Assembly: GCA_964342365.1 (NCBI GenBank)
Contig: CAYFGW010000033.1
Coordinates: 1 to 24,980 of the forward strand
Origin: CAXRDE01 sp964342365
GTDB taxonomy: Bacteria > Cyanobacteriota > Sericytochromatia > UBA7694
Reading direction: 5' to 3'
Length of the DNA: 24,980 nt
A program made the position numbers and the translations under genes. The stretch's first letter is position 1. Every line of letters starts with the position of its first letter. The notes under the pieces are model-generated. The model was not told the origin of the DNA. It did not search any database and saw only the letters and a program-made list of their open reading frames with translations. Positions 6,895-14,303 of the stretch are shown in pieces.

Positions 6895-8012
6895 TATTGT
6901 TGTACCCCTTCACTGTGGATCACCATGTCATTGCGATGCATCACCTCGGCCCCGTCAGTATACCCCAGGACTTCTTCAATCTGATCCGATTGCAGTCCCG
7001 CAATCCGCCGCAGGTCTTCAGCACTATAGCGCACCAGACCACAACCGAGCACCTCCTGACGGGGATTGCATAAATTCACAGTTTGCCCCGGTTCAAAGTG
7101 TCCCAGCACCCTCTGAATGCCCGCGGGCAGCAAGCTTTTGCCCTGTTGCACCACCGCCCGCTGTGCGCCGGTGTCCAGAATCAGCGCCTGTTCGACATCT
7201 GCGCCCGCCAGAATCCAGCGTTTTCTGGCCTGTACCCGGCTCTGTCGGGGTAAAAAGCGGGTGCCGTATCCAGGCCGCTCTGCGCTCAATCCCAGAATGG
7301 CGTCAGGCCGCGCCCCGTTAACAATCCACATCTCAGCCCCGGCCCGGGTGGCGATGTCAGCGGCCTGAATTTTGGTGCGCATGCCGCCCGTACCCGCCTG
7401 TGTCACCGCATCTCCGGCCAGCGCGTACACAGAAGCATCAATGGTTTTGACTTCAGCAATGAGTTGGGCGTCGGGGTTGGATTGCGGCGGTGCTGTGTAG
7501 AGTCCGTCAATGTCTGAACATAAAATCACCCGTTCCGCCTGTACCAGAGCTCCCACCTGGGCCGCGAGATTGTCGTTGTCCCCCAGCTTAATTTCGTCAA
7601 TGGCCACCACATCGTTTTCGTTGACAATGGGCACCACGCCCTGAGCAAAACAGGTTTCTAAGGTGGTACGGGCGTTTAAATAACGGCGACGATCGCTAAA
7701 ATCACTGCGAATCAACAGACTCTGCGCCACCTTCAAACCATAAATAGCGCCCAGCTGCGTGTATAAAGACATTAATTGAGACTGTCCCACGGCAGCCAGA
7801 AACTGCTTTTCGGCCAGAGTATTTTGTCGCGGAGGAAAACCCATATGCTCCCAGCCCGCCAGTACGGCCCCTGAGGAGACCACCACCACCGCATAGCCTT
7901 TATTTTTGAGTTCTGCCACCTGACGCATAATGTCCACAATGCGCGGACGACTCAGGGCATCAGAATTATTGCTCAAGACTCTTGAGCCCAGTTTAATCAC
8001 CCAGCGTTTCAT
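6894..8012 (-). CDS. proB: Glutamate 5-kinase with PUA domain (proline biosynthesis)
   Basis: Catalyses ATP-dependent phosphorylation of L-glutamate to gamma-glutamyl phosphate, the first step to proline, in the cytoplasm. Seen: amino-acid-kinase domain over about residues 1-260 with VIKLGSRVL at the start, VVSSGAVLAG near 44-53, VNENDVVA and GDNDNLAAQVGAL, SDIDGLYT, and GTGGMRTKIQAA, which are the standard ProB motifs. A C-terminal PUA domain (about 275-355) matches the E. coli arrangement. Length 372 aa is close to the E. coli 367. The gene overlaps the esterase upstream (ATGA) and the lipoprotein downstream (TAATG). proA, often adjacent, is not here. Feedback inhibition by proline is known for the family; no local regulatory site was seen. 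Confidence 0.97.
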   Translation of the reverse strand: MKRWVIKLGSRVLSNNSDALSRPRIVDIMRQVAELKNKGYAVVVVSSGAVLAGWEHMGFPPRQNTLAEKQFLAAVGQSQLMSLYTQLGAIYGLKVAQSLLIRSDFSDRRRYLNARTTLETCFAQGVVPIVNENDVVAIDEIKLGDNDNLAAQVGALVQAERVILCSDIDGLYTAPPQSNPDAQLIAEVKTIDASVYALAGDAVTQAGTGGMRTKIQAADIATRAGAEMWIVNGARPDAILGLSAERPGYGTRFLPRQSRVQARKRWILAGADVEQALILDTGAQRAVVQQGKSLLPAGIQRVLGHFEPGQTVNLCNPRQEVLGCGLVRYSAEDLRRIAGLQSDQIEEVLGYTDGAEVMHRNDMVIHSEGVQQ

Positions 8013-8833
8013 GAGACTTTCCCTTCATAAAGCAAAGATAAGGCCCCGGGCAGACGGCGTCGCCAGGAGGTTTCATTGTGTTCGCCCTCCAGATCCGGTC
8101 GCCAGAACACCTCTTTTTCAGGAGCCAGCCCCAGAATAGTCAGGGCGTCCGCCAGCATAGCCGTTTGCTGAAACAAAATATCTCCCAACTCCGGGTGGTC
8201 TTCTTTGCCCCCGTGGTCCAGATAAATTTCCCGGTGCTGCAATTGAAAAAAGCCCATCAGATCCTCAAAGATTTTGAAGTTATCGGGCCAGAGTGCGGGG
8301 GACATGGCCAGGGCCCGACGATAATACTCAGGATGGTGCACGACCGCATACAGCGCCATCAGGCCCCCCAGTGAAGATCCTGCCACCAGCATGTCGCAGG
8401 TGTGAATGAGCAACTGTCGCGCCAGACGAGGCAATAGCTCTTCGTGCAGCCAGGTCAGCAGAGCTTTGCCCACCCCTTTTTTACCGGGATACAAACGCCA
8501 GGGCGATAACTCACTGTCGCGATCCGAACCGTGATGAATACCAATGACCACGGGCACCGTATGTCCCGCCTGGTAACGGGAGGCCATGGCTTCATGGACG
8601 TGCCAACCGCCTGCGAGGGTGTCCGTATCGTCAAAAATGTTCTGGCCGTCAAAAAACACCGCCACGGGCCAGCGCACCTCGGCTTCTTTAAAGTAATCGG
8701 GAGGCAAATACAGAGAAACCGGCCGCTTTCCCTCAAGTCCCGGCACGTCAACGGGCTGGCAACGATAGCATAAATGGGGCGAAAGGTGCATTAGTCGCTG
8801 AAAACGCAGCGGTTCTGATGTTAAATGACACAT
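8009..8833 (-). CDS. Esterase D-type serine hydrolase
   Basis: A putative esterase of the alpha/beta-hydrolase fold (PF00756 type, as in enterochelin esterase, Fes-like and antigen 85-like enzymes). With the start used here it is 274 aa. Seen: YLPPDY, FFDGQNIFDD, GIHHGSDRDSELSPW, nucleophile elbow GSSLGG with Ser154, and GEHNETSWRRRLPGAL with His252, the expected catalytic base. No signal peptide is visible, so it is probably cytoplasmic. The frame is open further up to 8902, but those codons lie in the promoter and divergent leader. ATG 8831-8833 lies just 6 nt beyond a TATAAC -10 and would give a leaderless mRNA; ATG at 8791 is the alternative. It is first in the operon and overlaps proB by ATGA. 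The substrate is not predictable. Confidence 0.85.
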   Translation of the reverse strand: MCHLTSEPLRFQRLMHLSPHLCYRCQPVDVPGLEGKRPVSLYLPPDYFKEAEVRWPVAVFFDGQNIFDDTDTLAGGWHVHEAMASRYQAGHTVPVVIGIHHGSDRDSELSPWRLYPGKKGVGKALLTWLHEELLPRLARQLLIHTCDMLVAGSSLGGLMALYAVVHHPEYYRRALAMSPALWPDNFKIFEDLMGFFQLQHREIYLDHGGKEDHPELGDILFQQTAMLADALTILGLAPEKEVFWRPDLEGEHNETSWRRRLPGALSLLYEGKVS

Positions 8834-8839
8834 AGATAT

Positions 8840-8869
8840 GTTATACCGTGTTTGATTCGCATCGGCCAA
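8840..8869 (-). promoter_or_regulatory. Predicted promoter of the esterase-proB operon
   Basis: On the minus strand TTGGCC (8864-8869) and TATAAC (8840-8845) are separated by 18 nt. The -10 matches five of six bases and the -35 three of six clearly. Transcription would begin at about 8833, on or next to the ATG of the esterase. Assigned from sequence only. Confidence 0.42.
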
Positions 8870-8917
8870 GCCTATTCCATGGGCAAATGCGCCGGTGCCC
8901 AAAGTGAGGCAAGACAG

Positions 8918-10903
8918 ATGTGGAAATGGTTACAGCGGGTAAGCATTGTGGTGGGTTTCCTGGGATTGTGCACGCTCCTGATGCAGCTCAAACCCGATAC
9001 ACAGTATTTGCAACAGCAGCAGTTTAAACTGCTTTTCAAAGACCTCATGCCTACCCTTGAAAAAGCTTATCCGGGGCAAGACATCCGCTTTCAAACCCTG
9101 TACTGGCCCGATAATTTACAGCCCCTGCTCAAAAACGAATACACCAAATGGCGTGAAAGTGCCGAACTGAAACCCAACGCCAGGGTCCAGACTCTGCCCC
9201 TGAAGTGGAATACCACCGCCTGGGAAAATGAACTGGTGGCCGGTGACACGCACCGGGTGAGCCGGGTGAGCATTCACTGGACCAGTGCCCTGCCTCCCAT
9301 TCTGGCGGTGGCTCTGGCTTTGCTGACCCAACGGCTGGTGCTTTCGCTGTTTCTGGCCATTGTCTGCGGCAGCGTGCTGGCAGCCCGTGGGGATCCCGTT
9401 CAGGGACTGATGAACGTATTCACAGAACACGGTGCTCATGCGGTGGGAGACTTTTTCCATATTCAAATTCTTTTGTTTGCGGGACTGCTACTGGGCATGG
9501 TGGGCATGATGAATGTGAGTGGGGGCACCCGGGGGGTGATTCAGGCTCTGCAACGCTTTGTGTCCACGCGCCGCTCAACACAGGGCATGACCTGGATCAT
9601 GGGTATGCTGGTGTTTTTTGACGATTATGCCAACTCTTTTGTGATTGGTACGACCATGCGCCCGGTCACCGATCGGCTGCAAATCTCCAGAGAAAAGCTG
9701 GCCTATCTGGTAGACTCCACGGCGGCTCCAGTGTCGGGTATTGCCATTATTTCCACCTGGATTGGCTATGAAGTGGGGCTTTTTCAGGAAGCCCTGAGTG
9801 CTATCGAAGGGGTTACCCTTGGTGGTTACCAGGCCTTTATTCAGGCCCTGCCCTACCGGTTTTACTGCTGGTTGACCCTGGCCATGGTGGGACTGGTGGT
9901 GTGGCTCAAGCGAGATTTTGGCCCCATGTATCGCGCCGAGGTGCGGGCACTCAGTGAAGGTCTCGTGCTGCGAGAAGGTGCCACGCCCCTCACCTCAAGT
10001 ACCTTTAACGGTTTGGATGCCAAAAGCGGTATTCCTCTGCGCTGGGTCAACGCCGCCGTGCCCGTGGTTACCGTGATTGTGGCCACCCTTGTGGGGCTTT
10101 TTCTGAGCGGCGGGGGGCAAAAGTACACGGTGTCTCAGTTACTGAGCATTCAAACCCTGGGTACGGTATTTTCCGGCGCGGACAGCGGCAGCGTGTTGCT
10201 ATACAGTTCCCTGGCGGGCTGTCTTTCAGCAGCAGTGCTGATTCTGGCGCAGCGCATTTTATCGCCATTAGAGCTCCTCGTGGCCTGGCTCAAAGGGGTG
10301 AGTTCCATCGGGCTGGCATCGGTGATCCTGGTACTGGCCTGGATGTTGAATGACGTGGCGAGCAGTATTGGCACCGCTCCCTTTCTGATTTCGGTGATTC
10401 GAGATGTGGTACAACCCCTGTGGCTGCCCCTGTTTATTTTTATGCTGTCCGGTGCGGTGGCTTTTGCCACGGGTTCCTCCTGGAGCACCATGGCCATTTT
10501 GATTCCCGTGGCGGTGCCGTTGGCTTACGAACTGGGCGACTTTTTACTGATGATTATCGCCATGGGGGCAGTGCTGGATGGGGCCATTTTCGGGGATCAC
10601 TGTTCTCCGCTGTCTGACACCACTATCCTTTCATCCATGGCCTGTTCCAGCGATCATCTGGATCACGTAAAGACCCAGATGCCCTACGCCCTCCTGACCA
10701 TGGTGGTGGCCTCTACTTTATGTTATTTGCCTGCTGCTGCGGGGTGGACACCTTATGTGCTGCTGCCCGCGGGGGTTGTGGTCATCGGTCTGTTGATTCG
10801 CGTGATTGGACGTGATCCCGAACAGGCCGTTCAGCAGCTGCTCCCCGTGAACCATATGCAGCATGCGCGAGTACCGGCTTTTGACGCTGATAGCGAGTCT
10901 TAA
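8918..10903 (+). CDS. NhaC-family Na+/H+ antiporter with extra N-terminal domain
   Basis: A multi-pass inner-membrane antiporter of the NhaC/Na_H_antiporter family (PF03553), expected to exchange protons for sodium or an organic cation. Seen: about a dozen hydrophobic segments, the conserved FFDDYANSFVIGTTMRP (233 onward), DSTAAPVSGIA and GDHCSPLSDTT (about 559-569). Unusual: a single N-terminal membrane segment (residues 5-22) is followed by about 95 soluble residues (roughly 24-117, with KPNARVQTLPLKWN) before the transporter core starts. This would lie outside the cytoplasm if the N-terminus is inside. The start ATG 8918 was chosen for its GAGG-like site and because an upstream ATG at 8825 would overlap the divergent esterase start; that longer form (692 aa) is possible. 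Some NhaC-family proteins move tyrosine/tyramine or malate-lactate/Na+, so the substrate is open. Confidence 0.92.
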   Translation: MWKWLQRVSIVVGFLGLCTLLMQLKPDTQYLQQQQFKLLFKDLMPTLEKAYPGQDIRFQTLYWPDNLQPLLKNEYTKWRESAELKPNARVQTLPLKWNTTAWENELVAGDTHRVSRVSIHWTSALPPILAVALALLTQRLVLSLFLAIVCGSVLAARGDPVQGLMNVFTEHGAHAVGDFFHIQILLFAGLLLGMVGMMNVSGGTRGVIQALQRFVSTRRSTQGMTWIMGMLVFFDDYANSFVIGTTMRPVTDRLQISREKLAYLVDSTAAPVSGIAIISTWIGYEVGLFQEALSAIEGVTLGGYQAFIQALPYRFYCWLTLAMVGLVVWLKRDFGPMYRAEVRALSEGLVLREGATPLTSSTFNGLDAKSGIPLRWVNAAVPVVTVIVATLVGLFLSGGGQKYTVSQLLSIQTLGTVFSGADSGSVLLYSSLAGCLSAAVLILAQRILSPLELLVAWLKGVSSIGLASVILVLAWMLNDVASSIGTAPFLISVIRDVVQPLWLPLFIFMLSGAVAFATGSSWSTMAILIPVAVPLAYELGDFLLMIIAMGAVLDGAIFGDHCSPLSDTTILSSMACSSDHLDHVKTQMPYALLTMVVASTLCYLPAAAGWTPYVLLPAGVVVIGLLIRVIGRDPEQAVQQLLPVNHMQHARVPAFDADSES

Positions 10904-10928
10904 AAGCGGTCAGGAAAAAAAAATGCGC

Positions 10929-10934
10929 TACAAT
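10929..10934 (+). promoter_or_regulatory. Possible -10 element before the PP2C regulator gene
   Basis: TACAAT, preceded by GCGC, lies 22 nt before the ATG at 10957. No convincing -35 is seen at 16-18 nt spacing. An AAGGATGG ribosome site follows the element. Confidence 0.3.
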
Positions 10935-10956
10935 AGCATGCAAGGATGGTGAACCC

Positions 10957-13626
10957 ATGAAGTTTTTGAATGCAGACGCCCGACGGGAGCTGAAAAAGCC
11001 CTGGGGCATTTTATGTGTCTTACTGATCACTTTTTCATTCATTTTTTCCGTCATCGGTTTGCTGGCCAATATTGGCATGATCGGCCAACCCTTTGCAGGC
11101 TTCCGCAGTGAGCCCACGTTAACGGTGTCCGCCGTCAACGAGCCCTACTGGTCAGGGCCTCAGGCGGGCTTAAAAACCTACGATCGCATCCTGAAAATGA
11201 ACGGCGAGACCGTCACCACCCCGGAACAGTTTCAGGACATCATTCGTAACAGCACCGTGGGAGAAACCATCGACTACGTTATTCAGCACAAGGGAGAAGA
11301 TGCTACCCAAAACCTCTCTATTGAGGTGCAACGCTTTAGCGGCATGGATTTCACCCGCAGCTTTTTACTCTTTTACCTGATTGGTTTCTTACACATTCTG
11401 GTGGGCAGTATTGCTTATCTGATACGCCCCGGTGATGCCGCTGCACGGGCTCACCTCTTTATGACCCTGGCCATTGGGGTCACCACCAATTTGAACTCAG
11501 ATTACGACACCTCCATGTGGTTTACCCGCGTCTGGCTCTCCACCGTCACCCTGACCGGAGCCGCCTGTTTGCATCTGGCGCTGTACTTCCCTCGCAAAAA
11601 AAAGTTTCTGGAAAAACGGCCCTGGCTCATTAGCATTCCTTATATGATTAGCGCAGTACTACTGGTGAGCTGGCAATACGCGTTCCGACATCTCGGTTAT
11701 GCCGGTTACGCTGCGCAAAACCACGTGGACTTATTCGATCTGCATTTTATGCTTTACGATTTGTCCCTCGCCTGGTCTCTGGTGGTGGGCTTTCTGGGCC
11801 TGATTGGTCTGATCATTCATTCGCTGGTCAAAGCAGAGAGCCAGGTCATTAAAAATCAGGCCAAAGTGGCCTTACTGGGCGCGGTAGTGGCTTATTTGCC
11901 CATGACCGTCTTTTTTGTTATTCTCGATCAAACCCTGCATATTCCCGTTATTCCCGCAGTGGCCACCTTTTGCTGGCTGCTTTTTGTGGTGTTCCCACTG
12001 GCTATTGCCTACGCCATTATTAAGCACAAAATGTTCGATATTGACTTTGTACTCAAACAAAGTATGACCTACACCAGTCTGTTAGCCCTGCTCGGTGCCC
12101 TTTATGTGGGATTGGCTGCAGGACTGCAAAACTTACTCACTCCCATCATGACCAACAACAGCGAGCTGACCGCGTACATGCTCACCACAGGTGTCACCAT
12201 TTTATTGTTTGAGCCTCTTAAACTCAATATCCGGGGGTTTATCGACCGTAAATTCTTCCGCACCCAGTACGATTTTCGTGCGGCCCTGAGTGAGTTTATT
12301 GATGCTGCCCGTTCTACCATTAACATTGATGAACTCACCCCCAAACTGGCGGAAGTGGTAGAAAAAACCATTCACCCCAAACACGTGCTGCTCTTTCTGA
12401 AGAACCCGGATACCAATTCCCTGAAGCAGGCCTACAGTCACGGGCTCAACATAAAGATCAAAAAAGAAATTCCCATGGATGATGCGGTCCTTATGTCGGC
12501 CCTGGGCTTACTCAAAGGCAAGAAAAACCTCACCAGTCGCCTCACGGGGGTGCTTAACCCCAATGCCGGTAAGGACGGCCCCATTCCGTCTCCTATTCCC
12601 TTTTTGCTGGCCAAGCGCATCACCTCTGAACTCCCTGATCTCAAAGAAACTGAGGCCATTCGTAACAGCCTGACCTTGCCGCTGACCGTACGCAGCTCCG
12701 ATATAAACGGAGAATCCAAAGAGGAAATTATTGGCCTGCTAACGCTGGGCGAAAAGCGCTCTGAAATGGAATACACCGTGGAAGACCGACAGCTGTTCCA
12801 AAGCATTGGGCAACAGCTGGCTCTCACCCTGCACAGTTCTCAACTGGCAGACGAAGTGGCCGAAAAAGAAGCCATCAAAAAGACCCTCATGAAAGCCCGG
12901 GTCATTCAGCGGTCCATGCTGCCTGGCGAAGAACTGGAATTAAGTGGCTTTGAAATGACCGGATTTTCGGAATCTGCCGACGAAACCGGCGGTGATTATT
13001 ATGACTGGTACCGCCTGGAAAACGGTCACTTTGTCATGGGCATTGGCGACGTCACCGGACACGGTATTGATGCGGCCATGATTGTGGGCATGGCCAAGAG
13101 CTGTTTATCTAATCAAATTGAGCTAAAACCAGAGGTGGAAGACACCATGGCAGCCCTCAATCGCACCATCCATCAGATCACCCGCCAGACCGACCGCCGC
13201 AATCGTAAACTCATGTCTTTTGTGTATAACTACTTTGACCCGGAAAAAATGACCTGTCACATGGCTTCTGCGGGACACTGGTTCCCTTACCACTACAAAG
13301 CGGCCACGGGAGAACTCACCAATTACCCCGAATTCAAGGGCACCTTCCCGCTGGGGCAACGCCCCCCAGAAAAATTCAAATGTTCCGCCAACGAAGTGAG
13401 CCTGGCCCCTGGCGATGTGCTGCTGTATTTTACCGACGGTTTGCATGAAGCAGAAAACCCCAACGGTCAGGCCTACGAATTTGAGCGGGTCGAGCAAATG
13501 CTGCACTGGAACCACATGTTAAGTGCCATGGAAATTAAAGAGCGCTTACAGGAAGACTGGGAACGCCACATTGACGGACATGGTATGGACGACGACATGA
13601 CGCTGGTGGTGGTGAAAGTCCAATAA
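10957..13626 (+). CDS. Membrane PDZ-7TM-GAF-PP2C (SpoIIE) phosphatase
   Basis: An 889-aa membrane signalling protein. Order seen: TM segment 18-40; a PDZ-like domain about 55-125 (SGPQAGLKTYDRILKMNGE, TVGETIDYVIQ) expected outside the membrane; about eight further TM segments (131-400); the linker FEPLKLNIRGFIDRKFF common to membrane histidine kinases; a GAF-like domain about 440-630; and a C-terminal PP2C/SpoIIE serine phosphatase. The phosphatase keeps its metal ligands: GGDYYD (Asp680), GDVTGHG (Asp698), TDGLHE (Asp827) and DDDMT (878-880). Family knowledge: RsbU/SpoIIE-like enzymes dephosphorylate anti-sigma-factor antagonists (STAS proteins) and so switch on sigma factors. No STAS protein or anti-sigma kinase lies nearby, so the partner is unknown. 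The N-terminal part presumably senses an envelope signal. The gene stands alone between two short gaps. Confidence 0.9.
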   Translation: MKFLNADARRELKKPWGILCVLLITFSFIFSVIGLLANIGMIGQPFAGFRSEPTLTVSAVNEPYWSGPQAGLKTYDRILKMNGETVTTPEQFQDIIRNSTVGETIDYVIQHKGEDATQNLSIEVQRFSGMDFTRSFLLFYLIGFLHILVGSIAYLIRPGDAAARAHLFMTLAIGVTTNLNSDYDTSMWFTRVWLSTVTLTGAACLHLALYFPRKKKFLEKRPWLISIPYMISAVLLVSWQYAFRHLGYAGYAAQNHVDLFDLHFMLYDLSLAWSLVVGFLGLIGLIIHSLVKAESQVIKNQAKVALLGAVVAYLPMTVFFVILDQTLHIPVIPAVATFCWLLFVVFPLAIAYAIIKHKMFDIDFVLKQSMTYTSLLALLGALYVGLAAGLQNLLTPIMTNNSELTAYMLTTGVTILLFEPLKLNIRGFIDRKFFRTQYDFRAALSEFIDAARSTINIDELTPKLAEVVEKTIHPKHVLLFLKNPDTNSLKQAYSHGLNIKIKKEIPMDDAVLMSALGLLKGKKNLTSRLTGVLNPNAGKDGPIPSPIPFLLAKRITSELPDLKETEAIRNSLTLPLTVRSSDINGESKEEIIGLLTLGEKRSEMEYTVEDRQLFQSIGQQLALTLHSSQLADEVAEKEAIKKTLMKARVIQRSMLPGEELELSGFEMTGFSESADETGGDYYDWYRLENGHFVMGIGDVTGHGIDAAMIVGMAKSCLSNQIELKPEVEDTMAALNRTIHQITRQTDRRNRKLMSFVYNYFDPEKMTCHMASAGHWFPYHYKAATGELTNYPEFKGTFPLGQRPPEKFKCSANEVSLAPGDVLLYFTDGLHEAENPNGQAYEFERVEQMLHWNHMLSAMEIKERLQEDWERHIDGHGMDDDMTLVVVKVQ

Positions 13627-13726
13627 TATTATGGTTACGTTAAATATATCTAAATCCACGCATGATCCCATGGCTGTGCGCCTATAGATAGGGTAATGAA
13701 ATGAGATTCCAAAGGGAGACTAAATT

Positions 13727-14221
13727 ATGAACATTGGTAGCAAGTTCGGTAAATTATCAGAAATCATGAAAAATGCTGGCCCCGCCAAGCCTCAGCAAAA
13801 GCCCAGTGCCGAAGCACCCGCCAAGCCCAAACCAGCACCCGCACAAATGAATCCGGTAGAAACCGTCACCAAGCCTCCCAAAAAGGGAACCGCTGCTCTG
13901 GTGATTGACAAAGGTGGAGATCCGATTAAAGCTTTCCAAAAAGCTGCTAGTGGCAAAAAAATTGATCTTCCTACTTTTAAAAACCCCAACAAAACCATGG
14001 CTGCATTTATGGATTATGCAAGCAATACCCTGAACAAAGAAGAAATGGGTAATGTGTTCAAATTCATGGGCGAAATGAAACGGGCCGACAACGGCGCGCT
14101 TTTAGGCGAAGCTATTGCAGAACGTGGTCTTACCCATGAACAGCTGGATATGATTGCCAACGGCGAAATCAGCGGCAAAGAATATCTCTCCATGGTAAAA
14201 GTCGGAGATCCTTCTAGCTAG
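13727..14221 (+). CDS. Unknown 164-aa protein with Pro/Ala/Lys linker
   Basis: Not recognised. Seen: a short N-terminal helix (MNIGSKFGKLSEIMKNAG), a disordered Pro/Ala/Lys-rich stretch at about 20-55, a small segment TAALVIDKGGDPIKAFQ, and a helical C-terminal region (about 85-160) ending in GLTHEQLDMIANGEISGKEY. No signal peptide or membrane segment, so it is likely cytoplasmic. A clear AAGGGAG ribosome site 9 nt upstream supports the start. It is 100 nt downstream of the phosphatase gene and ends 33 nt before a hairpin terminator. The position makes it a candidate partner or target of the phosphatase, but nothing in the sequence proves that; it does not look like a STAS domain. Confidence 0.75.
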   Translation: MNIGSKFGKLSEIMKNAGPAKPQQKPSAEAPAKPKPAPAQMNPVETVTKPPKKGTAALVIDKGGDPIKAFQKAASGKKIDLPTFKNPNKTMAAFMDYASNTLNKEEMGNVFKFMGEMKRADNGALLGEAIAERGLTHEQLDMIANGEISGKEYLSMVKVGDPSS

Positions 14222-14254
14222 TTACGATTAGTGATGATTTAAAACACTTTAACT

Positions 14255-14287
14255 TCTCCCTGATTGCCCCGCGCACAGGGAGATTTT
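14255..14287 (+). terminator. Rho-independent terminator after the 164-aa gene
   Basis: An 8-bp stem TCTCCCTG/CAGGGAGA with a 13-nt loop is followed by TTTT. It lies 33 nt past the stop codon and directly abuts the -10 element of the next gene. The T run is short, so efficiency is uncertain. Confidence 0.65.
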
Positions 14288-14291
14288 GCTA

Positions 14292-14297
14292 TATAAT
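14292..14297 (+). promoter_or_regulatory. -10 element for the MBL-fold gene, possible leaderless start
   Basis: A perfect TATAAT ends 6 nt before ATG 14304, so transcription should begin on or next to the start codon. No ribosome site precedes the ATG. No good -35 is seen; TTGCCC at 14264-14269 would leave 22 nt of spacing. Confidence 0.45.
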
Positions 14298-14303
14298 GAC
14301 GCC

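Noticed and set aside
8825..8917. Longer N-terminus for the NhaC antiporter (ATG 8825)
   Set aside because: It would overlap the divergent esterase start and its promoter, and the first 31 residues look non-coding; ATG 8918 directly precedes the first TM helix.
10150..10497. 115-aa open frame on the minus strand
   Set aside because: Antisense to conserved NhaC membrane segments; the translation has no structure typical of a real protein.
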